From DATHKG01 sp035489435 (GTDB taxonomy: Bacteria > Bacteroidota > Bacteroidia > Chitinophagales > Chitinophagaceae): a stretch of 64,000 bases of DNA. The notes below the pieces were generated by a model. It saw nothing but the letters and a program-made list of their open reading frames with translations. It was not told where the DNA came from and made no database searches. This document shows positions 18,892-28,183 of the stretch, one piece after another; the stretch's first letter is position 1; each line of letters begins with the position of its first letter. The position numbers were made by a program, and so were the translations under genes. The DNA lies in assembly GCA_035489435.1 (NCBI GenBank), contig DATHKG010000064.1; one strand, given 5' to 3'.

Positions 18892-19764
18892 TTAGATAAT
18901 TTTTTCTGCCCTTCCTATCTTCAGCCCTTCAATAATAAGCGACAAATTTCCTTTCTGATAAAAGCGTGGAATGAGGTTTGACACTCGTTTTACGCATTTT
19001 TTTGCTTTGCGCTTAATGACTGCATCGATATCGAGTTTCGCCAGGTCTATATTGTAAGTATTGTTCCTTTTTACATCGCGGTAAAAATAGTATTCATCGA
19101 ACCAGTTTCTGATCTCACTTTTATCAGAAGCCTGCCTCCCATGTTTCCTGAAAAAAGCAAGTGTTTCGGGAACAATATAACAATCACCGGTTGTTAATAA
19201 TCGGAGCCACATATCAAGGTCAACCAGGCAAATATAGTTTGGGTTGAATTTACCGAGCGCAAGGCTGTTTTTTCTGAACATTACAACCGAGGGCTCCCCA
19301 AGCCAGTTTCCTTTGCCATGATTAAGCGATTCCATGATTACGTTCGTGCCGCTTTGCAGTCCGGTCAGGGGCAATTCCCTGGTTTGAACAACATCACCAA
19401 AGGTACCACTAACACAAGTAACCAGTGAAACATTGGGATATGAGTCAAGGACGGCTGCAAATTTCGAAAGTATCGTTTTATCCAGTTTGTCATCTGCGAG
19501 CAGGAATTTTATATACTCGCCATTTGCCAGTTCAAGCGCCCGGTTAAAGTTGCCAACCAGTCCAAGATTAACGGGATTTTTCTGATAGCTCACTCTTGGA
19601 TCTTTCAGATATTTTCCAACAACTTCATCTGTATTGTCTTTTGACTGATCGTCAATAATGATCAGTTCAAAGTCATTGAAAGTCTGGTTAAGAACAGACT
19701 CAATGGCTTCATCAAGATAGCGGGCATAGTTATAAGTAGGAATTAGTACGGATACTTTTGGCAT
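18892..19764 (-). CDS. GT2 glycosyltransferase, array copy 3 of 5
   Basis: Shortest copy of the array, 290 residues. It has the same opening (KVSVLIPTYNYARYLDEAI), LIIIDDQSKDNTDEVV, FLLADDKLDK and WLGEPSVVMFRKN. The region that reads DWEMW in the other copies is VDLDMWLRLL here, so the aromatic acid motif is altered (Trp-Glu to Leu-Asp). This may change acceptor choice or activity. The C-terminus lacks the last 15-25 residues seen in the other copies. 95 bases separate it from copy 4. Confidence 0.88.
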   Translation of the reverse strand: MPKVSVLIPTYNYARYLDEAIESVLNQTFNDFELIIIDDQSKDNTDEVVGKYLKDPRVSYQKNPVNLGLVGNFNRALELANGEYIKFLLADDKLDKTILSKFAAVLDSYPNVSLVTCVSGTFGDVVQTRELPLTGLQSGTNVIMESLNHGKGNWLGEPSVVMFRKNSLALGKFNPNYICLVDLDMWLRLLTTGDCYIVPETLAFFRKHGRQASDKSEIRNWFDEYYFYRDVKRNNTYNIDLAKLDIDAVIKRKAKKCVKRVSNLIPRFYQKGNLSLIIEGLKIGRAEKII

Positions 19765-19859
19765 AGCTTTCGAAACATCTAAACAAATTTGTAAACTTCA
19801 TGTTGAATCAAGCCTTCAAGGGGAATTAACCAGACGACCAGGGAACACAATAAAAAAGA

Positions 19860-20804
19860 TTAGTTTTTGACCATGTTTTTTTTGGCCTTTGTTTTGAAAC
19901 CCTTCCACAATAGAGAGAATCCGCGCAAAAACACTCCTTCCCTGGCTGTAATACTGAGGGCTTTCATAAAAACTTCACGATGTTCTTTGTTAAAAATATT
20001 TGTGAGTTCCTTGTACATTGCTTTTTTCGCGCAAAGTGCCGCTTTATCTTTAACGATCTTATTGATCTCCTCTTTGTCGGCAGGGTTATCAAAGCCTTTA
20101 TAGTCATACAGCAGTTTAGCCATGTAGTATTCCTCAAAGGAGGCCTTATTGATTACTTCCCTGGTATGCTGTGAGGCATGTGCACGTATATACGCAAGTG
20201 CTTCTGGTATGATGTAGCAATCACCAACTGTTAGTTGCCGGTTCCACATTTCCCAATCTACATGCAAGGTATAATCGTTCCGGAATGTGCCCAGATTGAG
20301 ATTTGATTTGCGGAACATCACCGAGGTAGGTTCACCAATCCAGCTTTTGCTGTTCATGGTATCAAAAATTACCTTTTTGCCATTTTGCAAATGCCTGAGT
20401 GGTAATTCCACTAACCAGGGCTGCCCGTCAAATAACTGTTTGTCGCAGGTAATCAGGGAAACATTCGGATAAAGTTCCATCACCGCGTAAAACTTATCAA
20501 GCATTTCCGGATGAATTTTATCATCTGCACAAATGAACTTTATATATTCTGCTTTAGGATAACTTAAACACATGTTCCAGTTTCCTACCAGGCCGAGATT
20601 TTTTTCGTTTTTGCGATAAGAAATTCTTGGATCCGACAAATATTTACTCACCACTTCTCCTGTATTATCAGTGGAGTTGTTGTCTACAATAATCAACTCA
20701 AAATCCCGGAAGCTTTGGTTAAGTACGCTCTGTATTGTCTCATCAAGAAAATGAGCATAGTTATATGTCGGTATCAACACCGATATTTTTGGGAGGGGGG
20801 TCAT
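19860..20804 (-). CDS. GT2 glycosyltransferase, array copy 4 of 5
   Basis: Family 2 glycosyltransferase of 314 residues with the array-typical opening KISVLIPTYNYAHFLDETI. It has LIIVDNNSTDNTGEVV, FICADDKIHP, WIGEPTSVMFRKS and LHVDWEMWNRQL. The C-terminus is basic (GFKTKAKKNMVKN). The ATG at 20804 is five bases after the stop of copy 5, so the two are tightly coupled. It is probably a cytoplasmic enzyme adding one sugar of the repeat unit; donor and acceptor are unknown. Confidence 0.9.
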   Translation of the reverse strand: MTPLPKISVLIPTYNYAHFLDETIQSVLNQSFRDFELIIVDNNSTDNTGEVVSKYLSDPRISYRKNEKNLGLVGNWNMCLSYPKAEYIKFICADDKIHPEMLDKFYAVMELYPNVSLITCDKQLFDGQPWLVELPLRHLQNGKKVIFDTMNSKSWIGEPTSVMFRKSNLNLGTFRNDYTLHVDWEMWNRQLTVGDCYIIPEALAYIRAHASQHTREVINKASFEEYYMAKLLYDYKGFDNPADKEEINKIVKDKAALCAKKAMYKELTNIFNKEHREVFMKALSITAREGVFLRGFSLLWKGFKTKAKKNMVKN

Positions 20805-20809
20805 TGATG

Positions 20810-21775
20810 TTAGTTGGCCAGTTGCCTGGCTGTTTTGCGTTTTAAACCCTTGAATAGTTCTGCAAACGTCGTAAAAAATAAGTTTTCATTTTTTGCAATC
20901 CTGAATGCTTTACGAAAGGCATCACGGCATTCCCGTTTGTGCAACTCAGGTATCGTTTTTAACATTGCGCGGCGAATACAGTTTGATGCTGTTAACTTTA
21001 CTGCCTCATCAATATCTGATCCTGCGGTGTCAATTCCGTATTTACCCTGCTGTACGTCTTTGCAAAGCTTATATTCTTCAAAACACAAAATAAACCGTTT
21101 CTTCTTTTGCTCTTTTGATTGAGTGCCGGGATGAAACCGGACATAAGCGAGCTTTTCCGGCACAATATAACAATCCCCGATTGCTAATAATCGTATCCAG
21201 TATTCCCAATCCACATACTGGCTGAATTCGTCTGAAAATTTTCCAACGCTGAGATGTTTTCTTCTGAACATTACTGAAGTTGGCTCCCCAATCCAGCAGT
21301 AGTTATTTCTCAACATCTCTAAAACGCATTTGTGTCCAGGTTGCTTATAAGTAACAGGAGTAATTGTTTCGTGCGTTTTGGATCCAAAAGCCTGCTTGTC
21401 GCAGGTAATGAGGGAAATACCTGGGTCCGCATCCATAACCGGCACATATTTTTCCAGGATATCCGGAGCAAATCGGTCGTCGGCGCATAAAAACTTTATG
21501 TATTCGCCATTGGCAAGTTCCAGGCAACGATTGAAATTGGCCACTACGCCTATATTCCTGTCATTGACATAAAATTTCACCCGTGGATCAGACAGATACT
21601 TTTCTACAACCTTCGCTGTCGCATCAGTTGAACAATTATCTACAATAGTCAGATCAAAATCAGTGAAAGTCTGCGAGAGTGCACTTTGAATGGTTTCATC
21701 CAGAAAATGCGCATAATTATAAGTTGGAATTACGATAGAAACTTTTGGGGTCGATTTCACTCCGTCGTCAAACAT
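20810..21775 (-). CDS. GT2 glycosyltransferase, array copy 5 of 5
   Basis: First transcribed copy of the array, 321 residues. It opens about ten residues in with KVSIVIPTYNYAHFLDETI, then has LTIVDNCSTDATAKVV, FLCADDRFAP, WIGEPTSVMFRRK and YVDWEYWIRLL. The C-terminal third contains the shared FRKAFRIAKNENLFF-type ending, recognisable in copies 1, 2 and 4 as well. It is preceded by a 264-base gap after the SGNH gene, which may contain a promoter for the array. Confidence 0.9.
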   Translation of the reverse strand: MFDDGVKSTPKVSIVIPTYNYAHFLDETIQSALSQTFTDFDLTIVDNCSTDATAKVVEKYLSDPRVKFYVNDRNIGVVANFNRCLELANGEYIKFLCADDRFAPDILEKYVPVMDADPGISLITCDKQAFGSKTHETITPVTYKQPGHKCVLEMLRNNYCWIGEPTSVMFRRKHLSVGKFSDEFSQYVDWEYWIRLLAIGDCYIVPEKLAYVRFHPGTQSKEQKKKRFILCFEEYKLCKDVQQGKYGIDTAGSDIDEAVKLTASNCIRRAMLKTIPELHKRECRDAFRKAFRIAKNENLFFTTFAELFKGLKRKTARQLAN

Positions 21776-22039
21776 GATTATTATACATTATTTGTGATCA
21801 GTATTTTACCGCTAACAACTTTTAAGATCCTGGACAAATCGTAGAAGTCTCTTTTGTCCCCAGGTCCTCACCAACAATTTTAGCGAACCTGGTAGCCGAC
21901 TTTCAAGAGATATTGTAATTTAAGAAATCAGGACTGAATTACCGCCCATTTATAAGATTCAGCCCACTGAGAAGAACGGTAAATATCTGAATTAATTTGT
22001 ATATTAAGGAATATGTTTTTTTATCATACCAAAGGGATT

Positions 22040-22996
22040 TTACTCACCCGTGAGACGGTTGGGGTCATTCGAAATCAGTCGGTTAAGATCTCCTGCAAGT
22101 ATTTTGGAAAAAATGTCTGCTCCAAAATGGTTCAGATGAATCTCGTCACGGAACATTCGGTTGTTGTTCGTTAAAGAAATAGTACGGTAGTTAAGAAAAG
22201 GTATTTTATTTGAGTTGCAAATTGAATGGAGTGTTGGAAAAAAGTCGGAATTCAACTTTTCATCTTTCAGCTTATAAATAGGTGAATAAGTGATGAACAG
22301 CCTAATCCCTTTTTCCTTACAAATATCTATGATTTCCTGTAGTAAAAGCTTGCCGTGTTGTTCAACAGTGTAATCGGTTCTTAGGTAGGTAGCTTTATAA
22401 GGTAACGGCAAGGTGTCTTTGCCGCTCTCCAAATAGCCCTTGTAGTTAGGATCGAGCGGCTTTTCTCTTCCGGTGAGACCCAAAACTGCTCCTTCCCTTA
22501 ACAAATCATCACATTCAGTTATTTGTAAGAAAGGAAGGTATCTTAAAAGAGAAGTTCGCTTATAAGGCTTAAGGGCATCGGAAACGATTTTGTTATTCAA
22601 AAAAGGAAAATAAATATTAGGATTAAAGAAAGGTCTTGAGCTAATTTCAAATGCCGGAGTTGAAAAATCAGCAATGACATATTTAGGTGCAGGATGACTT
22701 GCCAGGTAACATTTTAAAATCAGGTTTGTTTCCAGGACATTTGCGCCATCAATTCCTGCGTTATAAGAATTCAATTTCAAGATGGTGTCAATAACATTCG
22801 GGTTAACATGATAATAAGTCCGGGATGATCCGATAAACAATATATCATAGCCCGTATTTCCATTTATAATTTCTGTTAAACGGGTTTGTTCAAAACTGTT
22901 GTACTTATTGTAACCTTTTCTGAAGAGCACGTACACCAGATCAAGAAGACCGACACCTATCAATATAACCAGGACCGCATATTTTACATATCTCAT
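22040..22996 (-). CDS. membrane-anchored SGNH/DltD-like protein
   Basis: 318-residue protein with one N-terminal transmembrane segment (about residues 5-25) and an extracytoplasmic SGNH-hydrolase-like domain. The block I serine lies in DILFIGSSRTYYHV (GSS at 56-58). The block V Asp and His lie in DEIHLNHFGADIF (D284, H287). This is the arrangement of DltD and AlgX/AlgJ-type proteins, which work with an MBOAT protein to transfer acyl groups to a polymer outside the membrane. Only three bases separate it from the upstream MBOAT gene, so they form a couple. It is the probable final acyl transferase or esterase of the FkbH-ACP-MBOAT-SGNH module. Confidence 0.82.
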   Translation of the reverse strand: MRYVKYAVLVILIGVGLLDLVYVLFRKGYNKYNSFEQTRLTEIINGNTGYDILFIGSSRTYYHVNPNVIDTILKLNSYNAGIDGANVLETNLILKCYLASHPAPKYVIADFSTPAFEISSRPFFNPNIYFPFLNNKIVSDALKPYKRTSLLRYLPFLQITECDDLLREGAVLGLTGREKPLDPNYKGYLESGKDTLPLPYKATYLRTDYTVEQHGKLLLQEIIDICKEKGIRLFITYSPIYKLKDEKLNSDFFPTLHSICNSNKIPFLNYRTISLTNNNRMFRDEIHLNHFGADIFSKILAGDLNRLISNDPNRLTGE

Positions 22997-22999
22997 AAC

Positions 23000-24421
23000 T
23001 TAAAATTGAAAATATATAAATGATACATTATAAAATATCCCAAAAAGCATCAATAGTATTATCAAAGTCAAACTGATCACGATCTCTTTTGAAATTACAT
23101 AGCTGTTGTAAAAAAGACGATCTCCTCTTGCACGTTCAAATATAATTACCGCAGCAATGGATGTAAAAGAAATTATATAGCTAAATCCGGAAGTTTTATT
23201 CACATGCAAATACTCGAGGTTGAAGTCTATAAACATTTTCTGAATTACCTGGCTTGCTTTATGTAGTCCACCAGATCTGAAAAAAATCAGGGTCATTGAG
23301 TACAAAAAAAATGTTACAAGAACTCCCCGGATTTTGCCAAATCGCTTTTTGGCAAGTTTAGTGCTTTTGATTCCAAGCAAAAACTCACAAACAATAATTG
23401 TGCCCTGGAACAATCCATAAACCAGGAAAGCAAGCCCGGCACCATGCCAGATTCCGCTCACCAAAAAGGTAATAAAAAGGCCTGCAACCACAGAAAGTTT
23501 TCCATAGTCTCGCAAAGCTATAACAATTGGTTGATAGAGATAATCCCGAAACCACGAGGATAGGGAAATATGCCACCTGTTCCAGAATTCTGATGTAGTG
23601 AGCGATTCAAAGGGTGTTCGAAAATTTTCCATCAACTTAAACCCCAAAACTTTCGCTGAGCCTACAGCTATTGAAGAGTAACCAGAAAAATCGCAATAAA
23701 TTTGAAACGGAAAAAAAAGCAAGACAGCCAGCCATACATTTAGGCTACCCATTTGCCCTGGATTTGAATAAACTTCGTTTACATAAATACCTAACCGGTC
23801 TGCTATAACCAGTTTTTTTACAAAGCCCCAGAGCATGATTTTAAGTCCAATAATAACACGGTTGCCATCGAATATAATTTCTTCATGAAACTGGTGCATC
23901 ATATTCTGAGGCCGCTCAATTGGCCCGGCAACCAGCTGGGGGAAGAACATCACGTATAACGAATAAATGCCAAAATGTCTTTCCGCTTTAACATTGCCCC
24001 GACTTACTTCAAAGATGTAGCTTAAAGCCTGAAAAGTATGAAATGAAAGTCCAATCGGAAGAAGGATGTCGAGATAAGGTAAATTTTGTGTTCTGATTCC
24101 AATAAAGGACAGAACCATGGCCGCCTCATTAAGTAAAAAATTATAATATTTGAAAATGCACAACACCAATATGTTGAGGATCACCGTCAACCTCACTAAC
24201 CATATTTTCCTGGCAGGCTCAGCCTGTTCGATCATAACTGCTGCAAAATAATCTATGATGATTGTCGTAAAGAGAATAAGAATGTAGACAGGCACAAAAG
24301 CCATATAGAAAACGCAACTGGCTGCAAGTAAATGAAACCACCTGTACTTATGTGGCAATAGAAAATAGACAAGTGTCACTACCGGAAAAAAAATCAGAAA
24401 TTGAAAAGAATTGAACAGCAT
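23000..24421 (-). CDS. MBOAT family O-acyltransferase (AlgI/DltB-like)
   Basis: 473-residue polytopic membrane protein of the MBOAT family, which moves acyl groups across the membrane for transfer to extracellular polysaccharides. The invariant histidine is in SGIWHGAG (H326). The upstream conserved histidine lies in NRWHISLSSWFRDYLYQP (H284). PIGLSFHTFQALSY near 122-135 and FPQLVAGPIERP near 160-171 are hallmark AlgI/DltB segments. The length matches AlgI. It is followed within three bases by the SGNH partner, and lies downstream of the FkbH-like and carrier-protein genes, with a 392-base gap between. Confidence 0.93.
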   Translation of the reverse strand: MLFNSFQFLIFFPVVTLVYFLLPHKYRWFHLLAASCVFYMAFVPVYILILFTTIIIDYFAAVMIEQAEPARKIWLVRLTVILNILVLCIFKYYNFLLNEAAMVLSFIGIRTQNLPYLDILLPIGLSFHTFQALSYIFEVSRGNVKAERHFGIYSLYVMFFPQLVAGPIERPQNMMHQFHEEIIFDGNRVIIGLKIMLWGFVKKLVIADRLGIYVNEVYSNPGQMGSLNVWLAVLLFFPFQIYCDFSGYSSIAVGSAKVLGFKLMENFRTPFESLTTSEFWNRWHISLSSWFRDYLYQPIVIALRDYGKLSVVAGLFITFLVSGIWHGAGLAFLVYGLFQGTIIVCEFLLGIKSTKLAKKRFGKIRGVLVTFFLYSMTLIFFRSGGLHKASQVIQKMFIDFNLEYLHVNKTSGFSYIISFTSIAAVIIFERARGDRLFYNSYVISKEIVISLTLIILLMLFGIFYNVSFIYFQF

Positions 24422-24813
24422 CTTTTCCTCAGTTTGGTTTTGTGATCAACAATTTTGCTAAGCTCCTTTAACTGGTTAACTAATGGTATACAGGAATTGG
24501 TCAACATGTCCATCGATTAGCCATAGGATTACAAATGATAAGTGGAAGAGCATGTAATTTACCCGTAATGAAATTGAGTAAGGGTTGGTTTTGCTGTCCA
24601 GTCTCCAATGATTGGGGAGTGTAATTGAGCATGGTTCAAAAAATGTACCCCTATACCATGGACGGATTGCGCATATACCTGCGTAATATTATCCTCAGTA
24701 TTTTTCTTTATTCACTCTGCTTCTATGTTTTGCAAAATATAAAATATATATGCTCTCGCAAATTAAAAAAACTTAATAGCATCTCTAAAGGAATACCCCA
24801 AATGAAAATGGGT
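24422..24813. other. 392-bp gap inside the acylation module
   Basis: AT-rich spacer between the carrier-protein stop and the MBOAT start on the minus strand. It contains no convincing gene: a 66-codon plus-strand frame at 24625-24825 runs antisense to the locus and resembles no family I know. The gap may hold a separate promoter for the MBOAT-SGNH pair, but I could not identify a motif. Confidence 0.55.
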
Positions 24814-25059
24814 TTATTTTGCTGATTTTCTAACAATACTTTCGGCCATTTGTCCCACGTTTTTATAAGAAGTTATTTCTGCTGTTGTAAATTTTATTCT
24901 GAATCTTTTCTCAAGTGCTACTATAAGTTGAATATGTGATAATGAATCCCACTCTTCAATATCGTCTGCGGTCGTTTCAGGTGACAGTTTGATATCATCA
25001 TTGTCCAGGATATCCTTAAACACTTCAGTAGCTTCCTTTAATACTTCGCTTATTGTTAA
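24814..25059 (-). CDS. acyl carrier protein
   Basis: Discrete carrier protein of 81 residues from the ATG at 25059 (MLTISEVLKE). The phosphopantetheine attachment site is EEWDSLSHIQ, with the modified Ser at residue 40. An upstream ATG at 25080 would add seven residues (MKKQEIM) that are unlike ACP starts. The gene overlaps the 3' end of the FkbH-like gene by 35 bases, a strong sign of coupling. FkbH proteins load glyceryl groups onto exactly this kind of stand-alone carrier, so it is probably the thioester shuttle, in the role DltC plays in D-alanylation. The fatty-acid synthesis ACP is normally encoded in the fab cluster, so this one should be specialised. Confidence 0.92.
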   Translation of the reverse strand, partial: LTISEVLKEATEVFKDILDNDDIKLSPETTADDIEEWDSLSHIQLIVALEKRFRIKFTTAEITSYKNVGQMAESIVRKSAK

Positions 25060-26800
25060 CATAATCTCCTGTTTTTTCAATATAATTATTTCCTGGCAAA
25101 TAGTTTTCGATCAACAGCCGGTACTTTCCCGATGCATCAAGCTCTTCAAAACCAAGCAATTTATAATGATCCCTGACCATTCCATTCTTAGCAGTTGCAA
25201 GGTATTCGCTGTCGATATATTTAAATCCACTTTCTAAAGCTGCATGAACAATTTCATCAAGCACCATCCATTCTACTCCCCTTTTTAATACACGGCAACT
25301 CATGATCCAGGTATCTACAAAAATTGTGTCTGCAGATTTTTTCTCCAGGAACACTGCACTTATCAGACCATAGTCTCCATATTTGTCAGCGAGGGAAACA
25401 GTAATTGTTTTGAAGTCAGGGTTCACCATTATTTTTTTGACATCGTCATCTGTATACCTGACAGTTCTAAGATTAAATTGATTTGACCTTTGAGTGAGCT
25501 GGGCAACTCTTGGACAGGTGAAGCTGTCAACCGGTTTTATAACGGCCTTCATATCAAGACCAGCAAGAAATTCATCTTCGTTTACAAAAGATTTTTGCAG
25601 TTCTCTTCGTCCCGCTTCTTCCTGGTATTGTTTTGTTCTGCCGGCATCTTCGGTGGAAACAGAAGCAGTTTCGAACAAGTTGAGTGATTGAAGATAGAAT
25701 AGATATTCCGCCGGATCTTCGGGTAGTTCGGGTACGGTAATATCCGCTATATTTTGTCTCACTATATCCCGTTCAAAAGGATTATCATCGAGGAATACCA
25801 TTGAGTCAAAACCAATATTCAATACTGATTGTATAAACCGGATGTTGTCAACTTTGGTTTCCCAATTAACTGCAAAAACAGAAATATCACGCATCCTTAG
25901 CGTCATCCCGGGATGTTTCTCGAAAACTTCCCGCGCAACACTGTCTGTGTTTTTACTGGATACAGCCAGTATGATGCCCCGGTTCTTAAGACTCAGCAGC
26001 CAGTTTTGCAAGCCGGTGAAGGCCTTACCAATTCCGAGTTCACCGATCTGAATATTCTCGATACCGTCATCACCGATAATTCCCCCCCACATGGTATTGT
26101 CCAGATCCACTACTACGCATTTTTTAAAACTTCCCTGTATGGCTGCAATTATTTTTGAAGTAGACTGTGCAAGTATTGCAATAAAGTCAAGAGTGTAAAT
26201 TAAATCGCCATGAACATATAATTTGGGATCGAAGGCAAGAGCATTGCCCTGCGAGCTATAAAGACTTTCTGCATCGGCAATATATAAGTTGGAATAGTCA
26301 ATTGCCAATTGCATTAATCCGAAGTTGATTTTCCGGATCTGGAACAAAAATGACTGAGCCGTTTTATTAGCATAGTTGCCAAATACCCCGTCATCCAGTT
26401 CCTGGTAATTTGTAAAAATAATTCTTGACCTGGTCCGGCTGGCCAGGATTTCAAGAAGATGTTGTATTTGTCGAAGTCTGAGGTCAGCAAAACCTGCAGG
26501 AGACGATGAATGGCTAAATTCTTTAATCAACTTATGGGGAGAGGGAATCAATACAACATAATCGAAGCTTGCCTGGTACAGCTCTGAGTGTTCGCTGATT
26601 ATCGAAGAGTCGATTGAATTATAGTCGGCTTCCCAAATGGTTGCGTCGATCCGGCTGCTTATCAATGCTGCCCTTATTGCCTTTACATAATGCTGTGAAG
26701 CGAAATCAGCCAGGATGGCTAATTTGATATTCTTGAAACCGGTTTTGTCCTGTTTCAACTGCTTAACAAGTAAGCTATATGCTAAATAGGGTGATTGCAT
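25025..26800 (-). CDS. FkbH-like HAD-IIIC glyceryl transferase/phosphatase
   Basis: 591-residue protein of the FkbH-like family. Known members take D-1,3-bisphosphoglycerate, dephosphorylate it and load the glyceryl group onto an ACP thiol. The N-terminal 220 residues look like the SGNH-type domain of this family (LAILADFASQHYVKA). A HAD phosphatase domain follows, with DLDNTMWGG at 232-240 (DxDxT nucleophile motif) and FLDDNPFERD about 100 residues later. The C-terminal part, including RSNQFNLRTVR and a GNAT-like segment, is also standard for FkbH. It overlaps the carrier gene, which supports a functional pair. Glyceryl as the acyl group is inferred from family chemistry. Confidence 0.88.
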   Translation of the reverse strand: MQSPYLAYSLLVKQLKQDKTGFKNIKLAILADFASQHYVKAIRAALISSRIDATIWEADYNSIDSSIISEHSELYQASFDYVVLIPSPHKLIKEFSHSSSPAGFADLRLRQIQHLLEILASRTRSRIIFTNYQELDDGVFGNYANKTAQSFLFQIRKINFGLMQLAIDYSNLYIADAESLYSSQGNALAFDPKLYVHGDLIYTLDFIAILAQSTSKIIAAIQGSFKKCVVVDLDNTMWGGIIGDDGIENIQIGELGIGKAFTGLQNWLLSLKNRGIILAVSSKNTDSVAREVFEKHPGMTLRMRDISVFAVNWETKVDNIRFIQSVLNIGFDSMVFLDDNPFERDIVRQNIADITVPELPEDPAEYLFYLQSLNLFETASVSTEDAGRTKQYQEEAGRRELQKSFVNEDEFLAGLDMKAVIKPVDSFTCPRVAQLTQRSNQFNLRTVRYTDDDVKKIMVNPDFKTITVSLADKYGDYGLISAVFLEKKSADTIFVDTWIMSCRVLKRGVEWMVLDEIVHAALESGFKYIDSEYLATAKNGMVRDHYKLLGFEELDASGKYRLLIENYLPGNNYIEKTGDYVNNKRSIKGSY

Positions 26801-26890
26801 ACTATTAATAAGTTTGATCTTAATAATAATCGCAGGGTACGGAAAAAATGAGCGAATGAATAAAATTGTTCATTCACTCTTAATAAACCC

Positions 26891-28183
26891 TTAAACTGCC
26901 AGTTCTTTTTCGGGAACAGCTGTTTTTGGGAGTTCGGCAAACGCATATCTGAAATCAAACAGGCGTTTTGATGTGATCAGTTCTTTATTCTTTTTAAATT
27001 CAGGCCAGCTTGTGAGCAAAACAAGTTCATCTGCCTGGCTAACGAGTGACTCCAAAGAATCAGCATATGTTATCGGAAGTTTAAACTGTTCTGCAAATAT
27101 TTTATTCGCCATCGGATCAAATGCAACTATCTTTTTGTATCCCTTTGCAAGCAGGTTCTCAATAATAAATTTGCTGGGACTCAGACGCACATCGTCAGAT
27201 CCGGATTTGAACGACAAGCCAAGGATACCAATGGTGCTTTCTTTAGGTACTACAGCGGCAACTTTTTGTGAAACATGTTCTTTTATTACTTCATTGATTT
27301 CCAGATTACCTTCCAGGATCTTTGGACTAAATCCGTTTTCACGTGCAATGCTTGCAAGTGCCGCTGTGTCTTTTGGAAGACAGTAACCTCCATAACCACA
27401 ACCCGGATACACATAACTTGCCATTGAGGCAGGCTGACCGAACCAGCGCTTATCCTGGTGGAGTATCTTGAATGCCGAAGGAACGTCAATATCACCAATA
27501 TGTTCTGCAATCATTGCCATTTCATTAGAATAACTGATCAATGTTGACAACAATGTGTTCGATAAATATTTAATGAACTCAGCTGAGTTATAACTTACAT
27601 AATGTACAGGAGCTTTGAATGGCAAATAGATCTCGTTCAGAATTTTCTTCGAACGCTCATCTTCCACTCCTATTACAACACGGTCAGGATTCATGAAATC
27701 GTCCCATGCATAGCCTTCTCGCAGGAATTCGGGGTTCGATGCGAGGCCTATTTCCTTGTTGTATTGTTTGTTAAGTTCATCAACATATGGTTTCACTTTT
27801 TTGGATACCGTTGAAGGCGGGACAGTCGATTTTGTTACAATCACTTTGAAATCGCCCTTACTGGATTCGAATACATTCTTTACCGCGTCCAACAGGTAAG
27901 TTAGATCGGCACTTCCGTCGGCATTGCCGGGTGTTCCCACGCAGATGATTATAACTTTACTATCATTGACTGCTTCTTCAAGCGGAGTGTCGATTAAAAA
28001 GTTTTTACCGAGTTCTTCTTTCAATGCGTCGTCCAGGAATGGTTCATAGAAAGGAACTTCGTAATTTTTGATGCTGTTTACTCTTTCCTTATTTACATCT
28101 ATTCCGTAAACCCGGAAACCTTTTTTACTGAAACCCAGGGCTGTAGTTAATCCTACAAATCCGAGACCTAATACTGTTATCAT
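26891..28183 (-). CDS. UDP-glucose 6-dehydrogenase family protein
   Basis: 430-residue NAD-dependent nucleotide-sugar dehydrogenase, most likely converting UDP-glucose to UDP-glucuronate. It has the N-terminal dinucleotide-binding motif GLGFVGLTTA (6-15). The catalytic cysteine lies in GCGYGGYCLPKD (C268); the usual family form is GxGxGGxCxPKD. The C-terminal domain contains LGLSFKSGSDDVRLSPS, typical of this family. Its start codon overlaps the stop of the downstream-pathway gene at 28183, so the two are co-translated. The second dehydrogenase of the locus (59660-60946) belongs to a different subfamily, so they are not simple duplicates. Confidence 0.87.
   Translation of the reverse strand: MITVLGLGFVGLTTALGFSKKGFRVYGIDVNKERVNSIKNYEVPFYEPFLDDALKEELGKNFLIDTPLEEAVNDSKVIIICVGTPGNADGSADLTYLLDAVKNVFESSKGDFKVIVTKSTVPPSTVSKKVKPYVDELNKQYNKEIGLASNPEFLREGYAWDDFMNPDRVVIGVEDERSKKILNEIYLPFKAPVHYVSYNSAEFIKYLSNTLLSTLISYSNEMAMIAEHIGDIDVPSAFKILHQDKRWFGQPASMASYVYPGCGYGGYCLPKDTAALASIARENGFSPKILEGNLEINEVIKEHVSQKVAAVVPKESTIGILGLSFKSGSDDVRLSPSKFIIENLLAKGYKKIVAFDPMANKIFAEQFKLPITYADSLESLVSQADELVLLTSWPEFKKNKELITSKRLFDFRYAFAELPKTAVPEKELAV

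Noticed and set aside
24625..24825. 66-codon plus-strand frame with a hydrophobic stretch inside the acylation module
   Set aside because: Antisense to the locus and overlaps the carrier-protein stop. The hydrophobicity is explained by A+T-rich codons.
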